A DNA stretch of 64,000 nucleotides from Streptomyces tagetis (GCF_018069565.1 NZ_JAGPNL010000008.1:184420-248419), one strand, 5' to 3'. Positions 34,265 through 43,636 are shown, counted from the stretch's first letter. Program-made: numbers and translations. The notes: generated by a model from the sequence alone, not told the origin.

Positions 34265-34837
34265 TCAGCGCCCGCCCGGACGGTCCCGTACCGCCTCGAT
34301 GTGCTCGGCGACCGCGACGACGACCACCCGGGTGTCCGGCACCGTCGCCCGCCAGCGGTGGCGGACGCCTCCGGTGAGGTACAGGGTGTCGCCGCGCCCG
34401 AGCCGGTAGGCCCGACCCTCGGCCTCGATCTCCACCGCGCCCTCGGCGACGTACATCAACTGGTCGTTGCGGTATTGCAGTTCGCGGCCCGCGTCGTGGT
34501 CGCCGGTGAACTCGGAGGCGTGCATCTGGTGGTGTCCGCGCACCAGGGAGCGCACCCGGGGCGCGAACTCCGGGTCGGGGTCCTCGGCGCGGACCACGTC
34601 CACGCTGCACGCGGGGTCGGCGGCGGCGAGCAGTTCGACCGCGGTGGTGCGCAGGGCGTCGGCCAGTTTCTCCAGGGAGTTCTGGCTGGGCCGCGCCCGG
34701 TCGTTCTCGACCTGGCTCAGGAAGGGCACGGACAGTCCGCTGCGGGCGGACACCACGGCGAGGGTGAGGTCGAGCGCGCGGCGCCGCCGGCGCACAGCCG
34801 CGCCCACCCGAAGGGGCTGGTCCTTGTGATCGCCCAT
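34265..34837 (-). CDS. XRE-family regulator with cupin domain
   Basis: The 190-residue protein combines an N-terminal helix-turn-helix (about 8-65: LDLTLAVVSARSGLSVPFL, then SQVENDRARPSQNSLEKLA) with a C-terminal cupin_2 barrel (about 110-180: MYVAEGAVEIEAEGRAYRLG, then GDTLYLTGGVRHRW). Such proteins sense small metabolites, often polyamines or amino-acid derivatives. Its targets may be its own gene or the glycine-betaine transporter genes further along the same strand. ATG 34837. Confidence 0.92.
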   Translation of the reverse strand: MGDHKDQPLRVGAAVRRRRRALDLTLAVVSARSGLSVPFLSQVENDRARPSQNSLEKLADALRTTAVELLAAADPACSVDVVRAEDPDPEFAPRVRSLVRGHHQMHASEFTGDHDAGRELQYRNDQLMYVAEGAVEIEAEGRAYRLGRGDTLYLTGGVRHRWRATVPDTRVVVVAVAEHIEAVRDRPGGR

Positions 34838-35178
34838 CGCTCCGGCTCCCTCCTCCGCGTGTCCCGTGAACCCGGTTTCCCGGTGTCTTCCGCGCCGCTC
34901 ACCCGGCGCGGCCCCCCATGATGACTTCTCTGCACCCTACGCATGTTCGGCAAACCGTTTCACGCGGCCGTCGCGACGGCGTCACGGTCCGGTGGCGACG
35001 ACCTCACGGTTCCCGCCAGGCCGCGGGGCCTCCGGCCGCCGTGCGGGGCCCTCACCCGTTCAAGGCGCGACGGCCCCCGCGTGTTCCCGTCAGGGCCGCG
35101 GACCGGGGCACGGAGGTGCGCGGAGGGCGCCGTAGCGCTCCGTGGTTGTCCGGATTCCGCCGTGCGCCCCCGGACACG
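34838..35178. other. Intergenic region with a candidate promoter
   Basis: The gap separates the cupin-regulator start and the glycine-betaine terminator. On the minus strand TAGGGT (34934-34939) is a good -10 hexamer about 97 bp before the regulator gene; no convincing -35 accompanies it. No gene is seen. The AT-rich patch around 34940-34970 is unusual for this window and may bind a regulator. Confidence 0.45.
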
Positions 35179-35223
35179 CCCCGAGGGGCGGACCCCGCGC
35201 GCGGCGGGGTCCGCCCCTCGGGG
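35179..35223 (-). terminator. Terminator of the glycine-betaine operon
   Basis: A perfect 20-bp stem (35179-35198 against 35204-35223) with a 5-base loop GCGCG begins 29 bp after the transporter stop. The arms start CCCCGAGGGGCGGACC. Confidence 0.9.
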
Positions 35224-35251
35224 ACGGACGGTGTCTTCCGGTCGCTCCGCG

Positions 35252-37867
35252 CTACCGCGGGGTCATCCGGCCGACCATGTCCGGGTGGTCCTTCAGCCAG
35301 GCGGTGACCGCGTCGGCCTCGTGGCCCTGGCCGTGCTTCTTGATCACGCTCTCCAGGCTGCCCAGCTCGTCCTCGCTCATCCGGAAGTTCTTGATCCACT
35401 CGGTGAGCTGCGGGTACTGCTCGGGGAACTTCTTGTTGGCGACGGTGCGGATGGTGTTGCCCTCGCCGAAGAGCTTCTTGTCGTCCTTGAGCTTGGTCAG
35501 CTCGTACTCGCTGTACGCCCAGTGGGGCGACCACAGGACGACCGCGACCGGCTTCTTCTTGGCGTAGGAGCGCTTCAGCTCGGCGAGCATCGCCGGCGTG
35601 GAGCCGTCGACGACCTTGTACTCCTTGTCCAGTCCGTAACCGGGCAGGACCTTGTTGTGGAGCAGGCTCATCTGGCCGGTGCCGGCCTCGATGCCGATGA
35701 TCTTGCCGTCGAAGAGGTCGGCCTTGCCCTTGAGGTCCTCCAGGGACGTGACGTCCTTCACGTACGAGGGGACGGCCACCTCCAGCGACGTGGGCTCGTA
35801 CCAGGTGCCCAGGTCGGTGAGGTTGTCCTTGCTCTTCTCCCAGTAGTTCTTCTGGGCGTGCGGCAGCCAGGCGTCGAAGTTGAGGTCCAGGTCGCCGCCG
35901 GCCAGGCCGGTGTAGACCGGGCCGACCTCCATCTGCTTGAGGTTCAGCTTGTAGCCGCGCTGCTCCAGGACGTTCTTCCACAGGTGGGTGACGGCGATGC
36001 ACTCGTCCCAGGGGAACCAGGCGACGTTCAGCGGTCGCTTGGCCTCGGCCGGGGCGGCGGCGGGCTCCGCGGCGATCGGCGCGAGCTTCTCGACCAGGCC
36101 CGGGTGGTCCTTCAGCCAGGTGCGCACGGCGTCCTGCTGGCCGCCCTTGCCGGCCTGGTTGATCTCGGCCTCCAGGCTGGTGAGCTGCTCCTCGGTCATC
36201 GAGAAGTTCTTCAGCCAGCCGCCGACGACCGGGTCGTCGTCCGCGAAGCCCTGGCGGGCGACCGTGTGGACGCCGTCGCCCTCGCCCCAGACGCCCTTGG
36301 GGTCCTCCAGCTTCTTCAGGTCGTAGTCGCTGTAGGCCCAGTGCGGCGACCACAGGGTGACGAGGACCGGCTCCTGCTTGGCGTAGGCGCGCTTCAGCTC
36401 GGCCAGCATGGCGGGCGTGGAGCTGTCGACGACGCGGTACTCCTTGTCGATGCCGTACTCGCCCATGACCTGGTTCTTCAGCAGGCTCATGATGCCGGCG
36501 CTGGATTCGATGCCGGTGATCCGGCCGCCGAAGAGGTCGGCCTTGCCCTTGAGGTCGTCGAGGGAGTCGATGTCCTTCATGTACGCCGGGACGGCCAGTT
36601 CGAGGCTGGTCTCGTCGTACCAGGCGCCGAAGTCCTCCAGGCGGTCGCCGTACTTCTTCCAGTACTGCTCGTGGGTGGTCGGCAGCCAGGCGTCGGTCTG
36701 GAAGTCGACGGTGCCCTGGGCGAGGGAGGTGTAGAGCGGTCCGGCCTCGAACTGCTTGGCCTCGACCTCGTAGCCGCGCTGCTCCAGGATCTCCTTCCAC
36801 AGGAAGGTGGAGGCGACGCCCTCGTCCCACGGGATGTAGCCGATGGTGATCTTCTTGCCCTGGCCGACGTTCTTGTCGCCGGCCACGGCGGCGGAACCGC
36901 CGTTGCTGCCGAAGACGCCCATGCCTCCCGCCACCAGGGCGAGGGCCACGACGCCGATGACGGCGACCGCGGGACGGGGCCGGTAGGACCAGATCTTGAG
37001 GCCCTGGAGGCTGCGGGCCCTCGCGGCGGCGCGGCGGCCGAGCGGGGAGACCTGGGTGCCCAGGGCGTTGGTCATGCGGTCGAGGTAGATCGCCAGGATC
37101 ACGATGGCGACGCCGGCCTCGGAGCCGAGCCCCACGTTGAGCTGGCCGATGGCCTCGTTGACGTCGCCGCCGAGGCCGCCGGTGCCGACCATGCCCGCGA
37201 TGGCGGCCATCGACAGGCCGAGCATGATGACCTGGTTGACGCCCGCCATCACCGTGGGCAGGGCCAGCGGGAGCTGGACGCGCAGCAGGGTGTTGCGGGG
37301 CGTGGTGCCGAACGCCTCGGCCGCCTCGACCAGGTCCTTGTCGACCTGGCGGATGCCCAGCTCGGTCATGCGCACACCGGGGGCGAGCGCGAAGATCAGG
37401 GTGGCGACGATGCCCGCGGAGGCGCCGGTCCCGAAGAACAGGATCGCCGGGATGAGGTAGATCATCGCGGGCAGCGTCTGCATGAAGTCCAGCACCGGCC
37501 GGACCACTCCGCTGACCCGGTCGGAGCGCGCGGCCCAGATGCCGACGGGTACGGAGACGACCAGCGCGATGATGGTGGCGACCAGCACGAGGGCCAGGGT
37601 CACCATCGCGTTCTCCCACAGGTCCATCGAGTGGATGAACGCGAACCCGAGGAAGGTGAGCACGCCGGCGACGGTGCCGCGCAGCCAGAAGGCGATCACC
37701 GCGAAGATGCCGATGAGCAGCAGCGGCTCGGGCGCCTGGAGGACGGCGTTGATGCCCTCGTAGGTGCCCGTGAAGACGGCCTTGAAGAAGTCGAAGAGCC
37801 AGGCGACGTGGTGCAGGAGCCAGTCGACGGCGTCGTTGACCCAGGTGCCGAGCGGAATCCTAGGCAC
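35252..37867 (-). CDS. Glycine betaine/proline ABC permease fused to two substrate-binding domains
   Basis: One 871-residue chain holds an OpuAB-type permease (about 45-290, EAA loop EAAEAFGTTPRNTLLRVQLP), a hinge membrane helix (about 300-320), and two OpuAC-like binding domains at about 338-598 and 613-871. Both copies keep the aromatic-cage starts GYIPWDEG and AWFPWDEC. They also share GRITGIES / GKIIGIEA and LWSPHWAYS blocks. A single fused binding domain is common in OpuA-type importers; a tandem pair is less so. GTG 37867 overlaps the ATPase stop by 8 bp. The role is uptake of compatible solutes under osmotic stress. Confidence 0.93.
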   Translation of the reverse strand: MPRIPLGTWVNDAVDWLLHHVAWLFDFFKAVFTGTYEGINAVLQAPEPLLLIGIFAVIAFWLRGTVAGVLTFLGFAFIHSMDLWENAMVTLALVLVATIIALVVSVPVGIWAARSDRVSGVVRPVLDFMQTLPAMIYLIPAILFFGTGASAGIVATLIFALAPGVRMTELGIRQVDKDLVEAAEAFGTTPRNTLLRVQLPLALPTVMAGVNQVIMLGLSMAAIAGMVGTGGLGGDVNEAIGQLNVGLGSEAGVAIVILAIYLDRMTNALGTQVSPLGRRAAARARSLQGLKIWSYRPRPAVAVIGVVALALVAGGMGVFGSNGGSAAVAGDKNVGQGKKITIGYIPWDEGVASTFLWKEILEQRGYEVEAKQFEAGPLYTSLAQGTVDFQTDAWLPTTHEQYWKKYGDRLEDFGAWYDETSLELAVPAYMKDIDSLDDLKGKADLFGGRITGIESSAGIMSLLKNQVMGEYGIDKEYRVVDSSTPAMLAELKRAYAKQEPVLVTLWSPHWAYSDYDLKKLEDPKGVWGEGDGVHTVARQGFADDDPVVGGWLKNFSMTEEQLTSLEAEINQAGKGGQQDAVRTWLKDHPGLVEKLAPIAAEPAAAPAEAKRPLNVAWFPWDECIAVTHLWKNVLEQRGYKLNLKQMEVGPVYTGLAGGDLDLNFDAWLPHAQKNYWEKSKDNLTDLGTWYEPTSLEVAVPSYVKDVTSLEDLKGKADLFDGKIIGIEAGTGQMSLLHNKVLPGYGLDKEYKVVDGSTPAMLAELKRSYAKKKPVAVVLWSPHWAYSEYELTKLKDDKKLFGEGNTIRTVANKKFPEQYPQLTEWIKNFRMSEDELGSLESVIKKHGQGHEADAVTAWLKDHPDMVGRMTPR

Positions 37868-38948
37868 GGGTCATCACCTTCTCGCTGCCCGCGTCACCGG
37901 GGGCGTCGCAGGCGACGGTGTCGCCGTCCTCCTCGCCGAGGAAGCCGATCAGGCGCCGCGCCGGGACCACGCCGACCATCCGGCCGTCGTCGTCGAGCAC
38001 CGACACGGGGTGCGGCACGCGGGCGCTGATCGCGCACAGCTCGGTGAACGGGGTGGCGGGCCGTGCGGTCTCGCAACGGCACTGCGGCTCGCCGCCGCTG
38101 ACGTCGGTGTCCATGACGGCACCCGCGGTGAGCACGCGGGAGCGGTCGACGTCCTGGATGAAGGAGGCGACGTAGTCGTTGGCGGGGCGTATGAGGATGT
38201 CCTGCGCGGTGCCGATCTGCACGATGCGGCCGTCCCGCATGACCGCGATGCGGTCGCCCAGGCGCATGGCCTCGTTGAGGTCATGGGTGATGAACACGAT
38301 CGTCTTCTTCAGGCTCTTCTGCAACTCGATGAGCTGGTCCTGCATATCGCGGCGGATCAGCGGGTCGAGGGCGCTGAAGGACTCGTCCATCAGCAGGAGG
38401 TCGGCGTCGGTGGCGAGGGCGCGGGCCAGGCCGACACGCTGCTGCATGCCGCCGGACAGCTCGTCGGGCCAGGACTTCTCCCAGCCGGCCAGGCCACACA
38501 GGGCGAGCGCCTCGTCGGCGCGGCGCTCGCGCTCGGCGCGGGGCACGCCCTGCACTTCCAGTCCGTAGCCGGCGTTGTCGCGGACGCTGCGGTGCGGGAA
38601 GAGCGCGAAGTGCTGGAAGACCATGCTGATCTTCCGGGAGCGGACCTCGCGCAGTCCTTGGTCACCGAGTTCGGTGAGGTCCTGGCCACCGAAGCGGACG
38701 TGCCCGGCGGTCGGCTCCAGCAGACCGTTGAGCATGCGCAGCAGCGTGGACTTGCCGGACCCGGACAGCCCCATGACCACGAAGATCTCGCCGGGCTCCA
38801 CGGTGAAGGAGGCGTCGATGACGGCGGCCGTGGCGCCGTCCGACCGTAGTTCCTCCCGGTCGGCGCCCTGGCGCAGTCGTTCGACTGCCTGGTCCGGTCG
38901 TCTGCCGAACACCTTGTACAGATGTTCGGCTTCTAGCCTTGCTGACAC
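37860..38948 (-). CDS. Glycine betaine/proline ABC transporter ATPase (OpuAA/ProV-like)
   Basis: This 362-residue ATPase energises the fused permease encoded next. It shows Walker A GLSGSGKST, Q-loop VFQHFALFPH, signature LSGGMQQRVGLARAL, Walker B LLLMDESFSALD and the H-loop FITHDLNEA. The N-terminal HLYKVFGRRPDQAVERL is typical of the ProV branch. The C-terminal 90 residues include a CBS-like segment (VSVLDDDGRMVGVVPARRL), which in OpuA senses ionic strength. GTG 38948 is preceded by AGAGGTAA. The operon promoter must lie in the 177-bp gap shared with the exonuclease gene. Confidence 0.95.
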   Translation of the reverse strand: MSARLEAEHLYKVFGRRPDQAVERLRQGADREELRSDGATAAVIDASFTVEPGEIFVVMGLSGSGKSTLLRMLNGLLEPTAGHVRFGGQDLTELGDQGLREVRSRKISMVFQHFALFPHRSVRDNAGYGLEVQGVPRAERERRADEALALCGLAGWEKSWPDELSGGMQQRVGLARALATDADLLLMDESFSALDPLIRRDMQDQLIELQKSLKKTIVFITHDLNEAMRLGDRIAVMRDGRIVQIGTAQDILIRPANDYVASFIQDVDRSRVLTAGAVMDTDVSGGEPQCRCETARPATPFTELCAISARVPHPVSVLDDDGRMVGVVPARRLIGFLGEEDGDTVACDAPGDAGSEKVMTRA

Positions 38949-39125
38949 GCTTACCTCTTGGCTCGGGGGCAGGGACACGGGTTCCGAAGCCTCGCTAACT
39001 GTTGAACGGCTAAACCAGCTCCGACCCGGCTGCGCGCCTGCCCTGAACCCTTTCGGCCAAACTCAAGAGTGAGCCACTTCACACGGCGTCCACGTCGTCC
39101 ACGTTTCGCCCACGGGGTCTGCGGC

Positions 39126-40058
39126 ATGATGCGACGCGTGACCGCTCGACTGATGCTCCTCGACACCGCCTCCCTCTACTTCCGCGCCTACTTCGGTGTG
39201 CCGGACTCCGTGAAGGCCCCGGACGGCACGCCGGTCAACGCCGTGCGCGGACTGCTCGACTTCATCGACCGGCTGGTCAAGGACCACCGGCCCGACGCGC
39301 TGGTGGCCTGTATGGACGCCGACTGGCGGCCGCACTGGCGGGTGGAGCTGATCCCCTCCTACAAGGCGCACCGCGTCGCCGCCGAGCACGCGCAGGGACC
39401 CGACACCGAGGAGGTGCCCGACACGCTCTCGCCGCAGGTCCCGGTGATCGAGGCCGTCCTCGACGCGGTCGGCATCGCCCGGGTCGGCGTGGCCGGATAC
39501 GAGGCGGACGACGTCATCGGCACCTACACCGCGCACGCGACGGGCCCGGTCGACATCGTCACCGGCGACCGTGACCTCTACCAGCTCGTCGACGACGCCC
39601 GCGGGGTGCGCGTGCTGTACCCGGTCAAGGGCGTCGGCACGCTCCAGATGACGGACGAGGCGTTCCTGCGCGAGAAGTACGGCGTCGACGGGCCCGGCTA
39701 CGCCGATCTGGCGCTGCTGCGCGGCGACCCGAGCGACGGGCTGCCGGGCGTGCCGGGGATCGGCGAGAAGACGGCCGCCAGACTGCTGGCCGACTTCGGC
39801 GACCTGGCCGGGATCATGGCCGCCGCCGAGGACCCGAAGGCCCGGCTCACGCCCGCGCAGCGGCGGCGGCTGACGGAGGCCGCGCCCTACCTCGCCGTGG
39901 CCCCGAAGGTGGTCCGGGTCGCCGGGGACGTCCCGCTGCCGGACGTGCCCACCGAGCTGCCGCGCACCCCGCGCGACCCGGAGCTGCTGGACGCGCTGGC
40001 GGCCCGCTGGGGGCTGGGCGGCTCGCTGCGACGGCTGCTGGAGACGCTCGCCGCCTGA
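39126..40058 (+). CDS. 5'-3' exonuclease (PolA-like FEN domain)
   Basis: This stand-alone flap exonuclease of about 310 residues matches the N-terminal domain of DNA polymerase I. Acidic metal-binding blocks are VACMDADWRPHWR, GYEADDVIGT and VTGDRDLYQLVDD. The helix-hairpin-helix is GVPGIGEKTAARLL. It may process Okazaki fragments or RNA-DNA hybrids in addition to PolA. Start is uncertain among ATG 39126, ATG 39129 and GTG 39138; all keep the conserved RLMLLDTASLYFRAYFG. The divergent neighbour is the glycine-betaine ATPase. Confidence 0.92.
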   Translation: MMRRVTARLMLLDTASLYFRAYFGVPDSVKAPDGTPVNAVRGLLDFIDRLVKDHRPDALVACMDADWRPHWRVELIPSYKAHRVAAEHAQGPDTEEVPDTLSPQVPVIEAVLDAVGIARVGVAGYEADDVIGTYTAHATGPVDIVTGDRDLYQLVDDARGVRVLYPVKGVGTLQMTDEAFLREKYGVDGPGYADLALLRGDPSDGLPGVPGIGEKTAARLLADFGDLAGIMAAAEDPKARLTPAQRRRLTEAAPYLAVAPKVVRVAGDVPLPDVPTELPRTPRDPELLDALAARWGLGGSLRRLLETLAA

Positions 40059-40172
40059 GCGGTACGGGCGGGCAAACAATGCTTGCGCCGGGCCGGCGCC
40101 GGACGGCCGTAGTCTGCGCGCAACGGCGGGGGCCGTCCGGTATGGGGTGCTCCGGGAGGCCGGGATGCTAAC

Positions 40173-40191
40173 TTAGGTATACCTAACTCAG
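40173..40191 (+). promoter_or_regulatory. Iron box (DmdR/DtxR-type operator)
   Basis: TTAGGTATACCTAACTCAG matches the 19-bp iron-box consensus TTAGGTTAGGCTAACCTAA at 12 positions. Its first 14 bases, TTAGGTATACCTAA, are a perfect palindrome. It lies 18 bp before the ATG of the siderophore-interacting protein gene and would block transcription when iron is sufficient. Confidence 0.88.
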
Positions 40192-40208
40192 GCAACAGGG
40201 AGGCCGTC

Positions 40209-41051
40209 ATGGCAGACCGTCCGGGCCGCAGGCCGCGCACTCCGCACACCGCGCGGGTCGTCCGCACCGAGCGACTGACCCCCCTCATGCAGCGCGTGGT
40301 GCTCGCCGGTGAGGAGCTTGCCGGGCTGTCGGCGGACACCTGCACCGACCACTACGTGAAGCTGCTCTTCGCCCCCGGCGGGGTCACCTACCCCGAACCC
40401 TTCGACCTGGAGCGGATCAGGGAGGAGTTCCCCCGCGAGAAATGGCCGGTGACGCGGACGTACACGGTGCGCCACTGGGACGCCGAGAGCCGCGAGATGA
40501 CCCTCGACTTCGTCATCCACGGCGACGCGGGGCTGGCCGGGCCCTGGGCGAAGCACGTCCGTCCGGGTGAGATCGTCCGCTTCCTCGGCCCCGGCGGCGC
40601 CTACGCGCCCGACGCCGACGCCGACTGGCACCTGCTCGCCGGTGACGAGAGCGCGCTGCCCGCGATCGCCCGTTCCCTGGAGGCGCTGCCGGCCGGGGCC
40701 CGCGCCTTCGCGTTCGTCGAGGTCGAGGGGCCCGAGGAGGAGCAGAAGATCGACTCCGAGGTGGAGGTCGTCTGGCTGCACCGCGCCGGCCGGCCGGTGG
40801 GCCAGGCCCTGGTCGAGGCCGTGCGCGCCCTGGAGTTCCCGGCGGGCCGGGTGCACGCCTTCGTGCACGGCGAGGCCGGCTGCGTGAAGGAGCTGCGCCG
40901 GTTCCTCAGGGTGGAGCGCGAGATCGCGCGCGAGGACCTGTCGATCTCCGGGTACTGGCGGCTCGGCCACAACGAGGACGGCTGGCAGGCGTCGAAGCAG
41001 GAGTGGAACGCCCGCGTGGAGGCCGAGCAGGAGAGCGCCCGCGCCGCCTAG
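40209..41051 (+). CDS. Siderophore-interacting protein (FAD/NADPH ferric reductase)
   Basis: This 280-residue flavoprotein reduces ferric siderophores to release iron in the cytoplasm. RTYTVRHWD is the FAD-binding motif, FVIHGDAGLAGPWAKHVRPGE-like sequence follows, and LAGDESALPAIARSLE begins the NADPH domain. The C-terminal DLSISGYWRLGHNEDGW is highly typical of the SIP family. ATG 40209 has GGGAGG just upstream. An iron box lies immediately upstream, so the gene is expected to be induced by iron starvation. No siderophore biosynthesis genes are adjacent. Confidence 0.95.
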   Translation: MADRPGRRPRTPHTARVVRTERLTPLMQRVVLAGEELAGLSADTCTDHYVKLLFAPGGVTYPEPFDLERIREEFPREKWPVTRTYTVRHWDAESREMTLDFVIHGDAGLAGPWAKHVRPGEIVRFLGPGGAYAPDADADWHLLAGDESALPAIARSLEALPAGARAFAFVEVEGPEEEQKIDSEVEVVWLHRAGRPVGQALVEAVRALEFPAGRVHAFVHGEAGCVKELRRFLRVEREIAREDLSISGYWRLGHNEDGWQASKQEWNARVEAEQESARAA

Positions 41052-41111
41052 GCCGCGTCCCGCCCTCGCGCGGGCGCCGCGGCGGCCTGGGGCCTCGTAC
41101 GCTGGCACCCC

Positions 41112-42098
41112 ATGAGACGACGCACCCCTCCCCCGCCCTCGCCCCTGCCGCAGCGCGACGGGGTGGACGCGGTGCGGGTCCGGCTGCCCGCGGCCGGGGC
41201 GTGGCCGACGGTCGGCGCGTACCTGGTGGAGCGGCTCTCCGGGGCGGGCCCCGGCGTGGTCGCGGCGATGCTCGCCGAGGGGCGGGTGGTCGGGGCGGAC
41301 GGGCGGGCCGTCGGGGCGGACACCCCGTACCGGGCCGGGCTGTACGTGTGGTTCCACCGCGACCTGGCGCCGGAGGTGCCGGTGCCGTTCGCGGTGGAGG
41401 TCGTGTACCACGACGAGCACATCGTCGTCGCCGACAAACCGCACTTCCTGGCCACCACCCCGCGCGGCGGCCACGTCACGCAGACCGCCCTCGCCCGGCT
41501 GCGCCGGGAACTGGGGCTGCCGGCGCTCGGCGCGGCGCACCGCCTGGACCGGCTCACCGCCGGACTGGTGCTGTTCACCGTCCGCCCCGAGGAGCGCGGC
41601 GCGTACCAGACGCTCTTCCGCGACCGGCTGGTCCACAAGGAGTACGAGGCGGTCGCCCCCTACGATCCCGCGCTCGCCCTGCCGCGCACGGTGCGGAGCC
41701 GGATCGTCAAGGAGCGGGGCGTTCCGGCCGCCCGCGAGGTGCCCGGCGAACCGAACGCCGTGACCCGTGTCGGCCTGCTCGCGCACCGCGAGGAGCCGGC
41801 CACCGGGGCGGTGCTGGGCCGGTACCGGCTGCTGCCCGGCACCGGGCAGACGCATCAACTGCGCGTGCACCTGAGCGCGCTCGGCGTGCCGATCCTCGGC
41901 GACCCGCTCTATCCCGAGGTGACCGCCCCCGTGCCGCCCGGCGATTTCCGGCGCCCGCTGCAACTGCTCGCGCGGGAGCTGGGGTTCACCGATCCGGTCA
42001 CGGGCCGCGAGCACCTCTTCCGCAGCGCCCGCTCCCTCACGTCCTGGTCGGCGTACGGGCGGTGGGCCGCTTCCGCCGCCGCGGGCGTCGGTCAGTAG
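41112..42098 (+). CDS. RluA-family pseudouridine synthase
   Basis: This 328-residue enzyme isomerises uridine in rRNA or tRNA. The catalytic motif is AAHRLDRLTAGLVLF with the conserved Asp. VVADKPHFLATTP precedes it, and TGQTHQLRVHLSALGVPILGD closes the fold. The N-terminal 90 residues replace an S4 domain with a Pro/Arg-rich start. The target site is unknown. The stop overlaps the convergent P450 gene by 7 bp. Confidence 0.92.
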   Translation: MRRRTPPPPSPLPQRDGVDAVRVRLPAAGAWPTVGAYLVERLSGAGPGVVAAMLAEGRVVGADGRAVGADTPYRAGLYVWFHRDLAPEVPVPFAVEVVYHDEHIVVADKPHFLATTPRGGHVTQTALARLRRELGLPALGAAHRLDRLTAGLVLFTVRPEERGAYQTLFRDRLVHKEYEAVAPYDPALALPRTVRSRIVKERGVPAAREVPGEPNAVTRVGLLAHREEPATGAVLGRYRLLPGTGQTHQLRVHLSALGVPILGDPLYPEVTAPVPPGDFRRPLQLLARELGFTDPVTGREHLFRSARSLTSWSAYGRWAASAAAGVGQ

Positions 42099-43636
42099 CC
42101 GCGCCACCAGAGCTGGAGACGCTGCCAGGCGCCCGGCGGGTGGTGGCCTTCTCCCGGCGCCCTCGGCGCCCTCGGCTCTCCCGACTCCCCCGGTTCCCCC
42201 GCCCCGGGCGCCGGTCCGGCGGGGACCGCGGCGAGCGCGGGCTCGGGTTCCGGGGCCGGTCCGGGCGCCGGGGTCTCCGCCTCGGGGCAGGCCGGCCGGG
42301 AGCCGACCTGCCAGCCGGTGCGCTGCTGCGGGACCGGGGTGTGGCTCGGCTGCTGCGTCACGGCCTGCGGCGGCCGGGGCCCGAAGTACACCGGCAGCTC
42401 CACCAGGTGCCGGGAGGCGATCGAGGACCGCCAGCGCAGCTCCTCCTCGTCGCAGTCGAGCTGGATGTCCGGCAGCCGCATCAGCAGCGCGTCCACCCCG
42501 CAGTCGGCGATGGCCCGCCCGATGTCCTGGCCGGGGCACTCGTGCGGCCCGGCGCCGAAGGCGAGGTGGGAGCGGTTGCCCTGCATCCCGGCGGCCGGGT
42601 CGGGGCGGATGCGCGGGTCGACGTTGCCCGGGGCGATGCCGAGGAGCAGTCCGTCGCCCTTGCGGATGCGCCGGCCGCCCAGCTCCGTGTCCTGCTTGGC
42701 GAAGTAGGCGAGGACCGTGCTGAAGGGCGGCTCGTCCCACAGGGACTGCTCGACCGCCTCGGGCACGGTCATCTGACCCCCGCTGAGCTGGGCACGGAAC
42801 CCGGGGTCGGTGAGGACGACGCGCAGGACGTTGCCGATGAGGTTGACGGTGGCCTCGTAGGCGGCGAGCAGCACCACGCGCAGGTGCTCGCGGACCTCGT
42901 CGTCGCTGAGCCCGGCCGGGTGGGTGACGAGGCGGCTGGCGATGTCGTCCTCGGGCCGGGCGCGGCGCCGGGCGGTGAGCCTGCCGAGGGCCGCCATGAC
43001 GAAGGCGTGGCTGTCGATGGCGGTCTCGGTGCCCTTGAGCGTGTCGCGGGCGGCCTCCACCATGCGGTCGCCGTACTCGTTCGGCATGCCGAGGAGTTCG
43101 CACATGACGCCCATGGGGAGGTGTTCGGCGAACTCGGCGACGAGGTCGGCGCGGCCCTCCTCGCAGAACCGGTTGACGAGCCGCTGGGTGTGCCGGGTGA
43201 TGTGCCGGCGCAGGCTGCGGTAGTCGATGGGGGCCATGGCGGAGGTGACGGCGCCGCGCAGCCGCTGGTGCTCGGTGCCCTCGGCGTGGGAGCAGACGGG
43301 CTGCCAGGCGATGTGCGGCATGAGCGGGTGGTCGGGCTTGACCAGACCGTCCCGGAGCGGCGACCAGATGCGGCTGTCGCGGCAGAACAGCGCGGGCGTG
43401 CTGATCATGTGCAGGTTCTCGGCGTGGCCGAGCACCACCCACATCGGCACGTCGTCGTGGAGGAGGACGGGGGCCACCGGGCCGTGTTCGCGCCGGAGCC
43501 GTTCGTAGAGCGCCTCCAGGTCGTCCGCCTCGGCGAGCCGGCCGGGGCCGCCCGCCGCGAGGCCGTGCGCGGGGCAGCCGGGCGGTGGCCCGGTGGGGTC
43601 GTCCGGTCCGGTCGGGAAGGGGCGTTCAGGCGTCAC
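42092..43636 (-). CDS. cvnE9: Conservon cytochrome P450 (CvnE/RarE-like)
   Basis: This 514-residue P450 ends a cvnA-B-C-D-E conservon. The heme-Cys motif is AFGAGPHECPG. An I-helix with AYEAT and an ExxR-type helix are present. Unlike ordinary P450s it has a C-terminal extension of about 100 residues, Pro/Ala/Glu-rich, ending WQRLQLWWRGY. In S. coelicolor the rar/cvn9 operon restrains aerial growth and antibiotic production. That this is cvn9 rests on recalled gene order. The P450 substrate is unknown. GTG start 43636 lies 49 bp after the GTPase stop. Confidence 0.9.
   Translation of the reverse strand: MTPERPFPTGPDDPTGPPPGCPAHGLAAGGPGRLAEADDLEALYERLRREHGPVAPVLLHDDVPMWVVLGHAENLHMISTPALFCRDSRIWSPLRDGLVKPDHPLMPHIAWQPVCSHAEGTEHQRLRGAVTSAMAPIDYRSLRRHITRHTQRLVNRFCEEGRADLVAEFAEHLPMGVMCELLGMPNEYGDRMVEAARDTLKGTETAIDSHAFVMAALGRLTARRRARPEDDIASRLVTHPAGLSDDEVREHLRVVLLAAYEATVNLIGNVLRVVLTDPGFRAQLSGGQMTVPEAVEQSLWDEPPFSTVLAYFAKQDTELGGRRIRKGDGLLLGIAPGNVDPRIRPDPAAGMQGNRSHLAFGAGPHECPGQDIGRAIADCGVDALLMRLPDIQLDCDEEELRWRSSIASRHLVELPVYFGPRPPQAVTQQPSHTPVPQQRTGWQVGSRPACPEAETPAPGPAPEPEPALAAVPAGPAPGAGEPGESGEPRAPRAPGEGHHPPGAWQRLQLWWRGY

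Noticed and set aside
34943..38029. A 1028-codon open frame on the plus strand
   Set aside because: It is antisense to the glycine-betaine transporter genes, which have clear domains and starts. Long antisense frames are normal in DNA with G/C at nearly all third positions.
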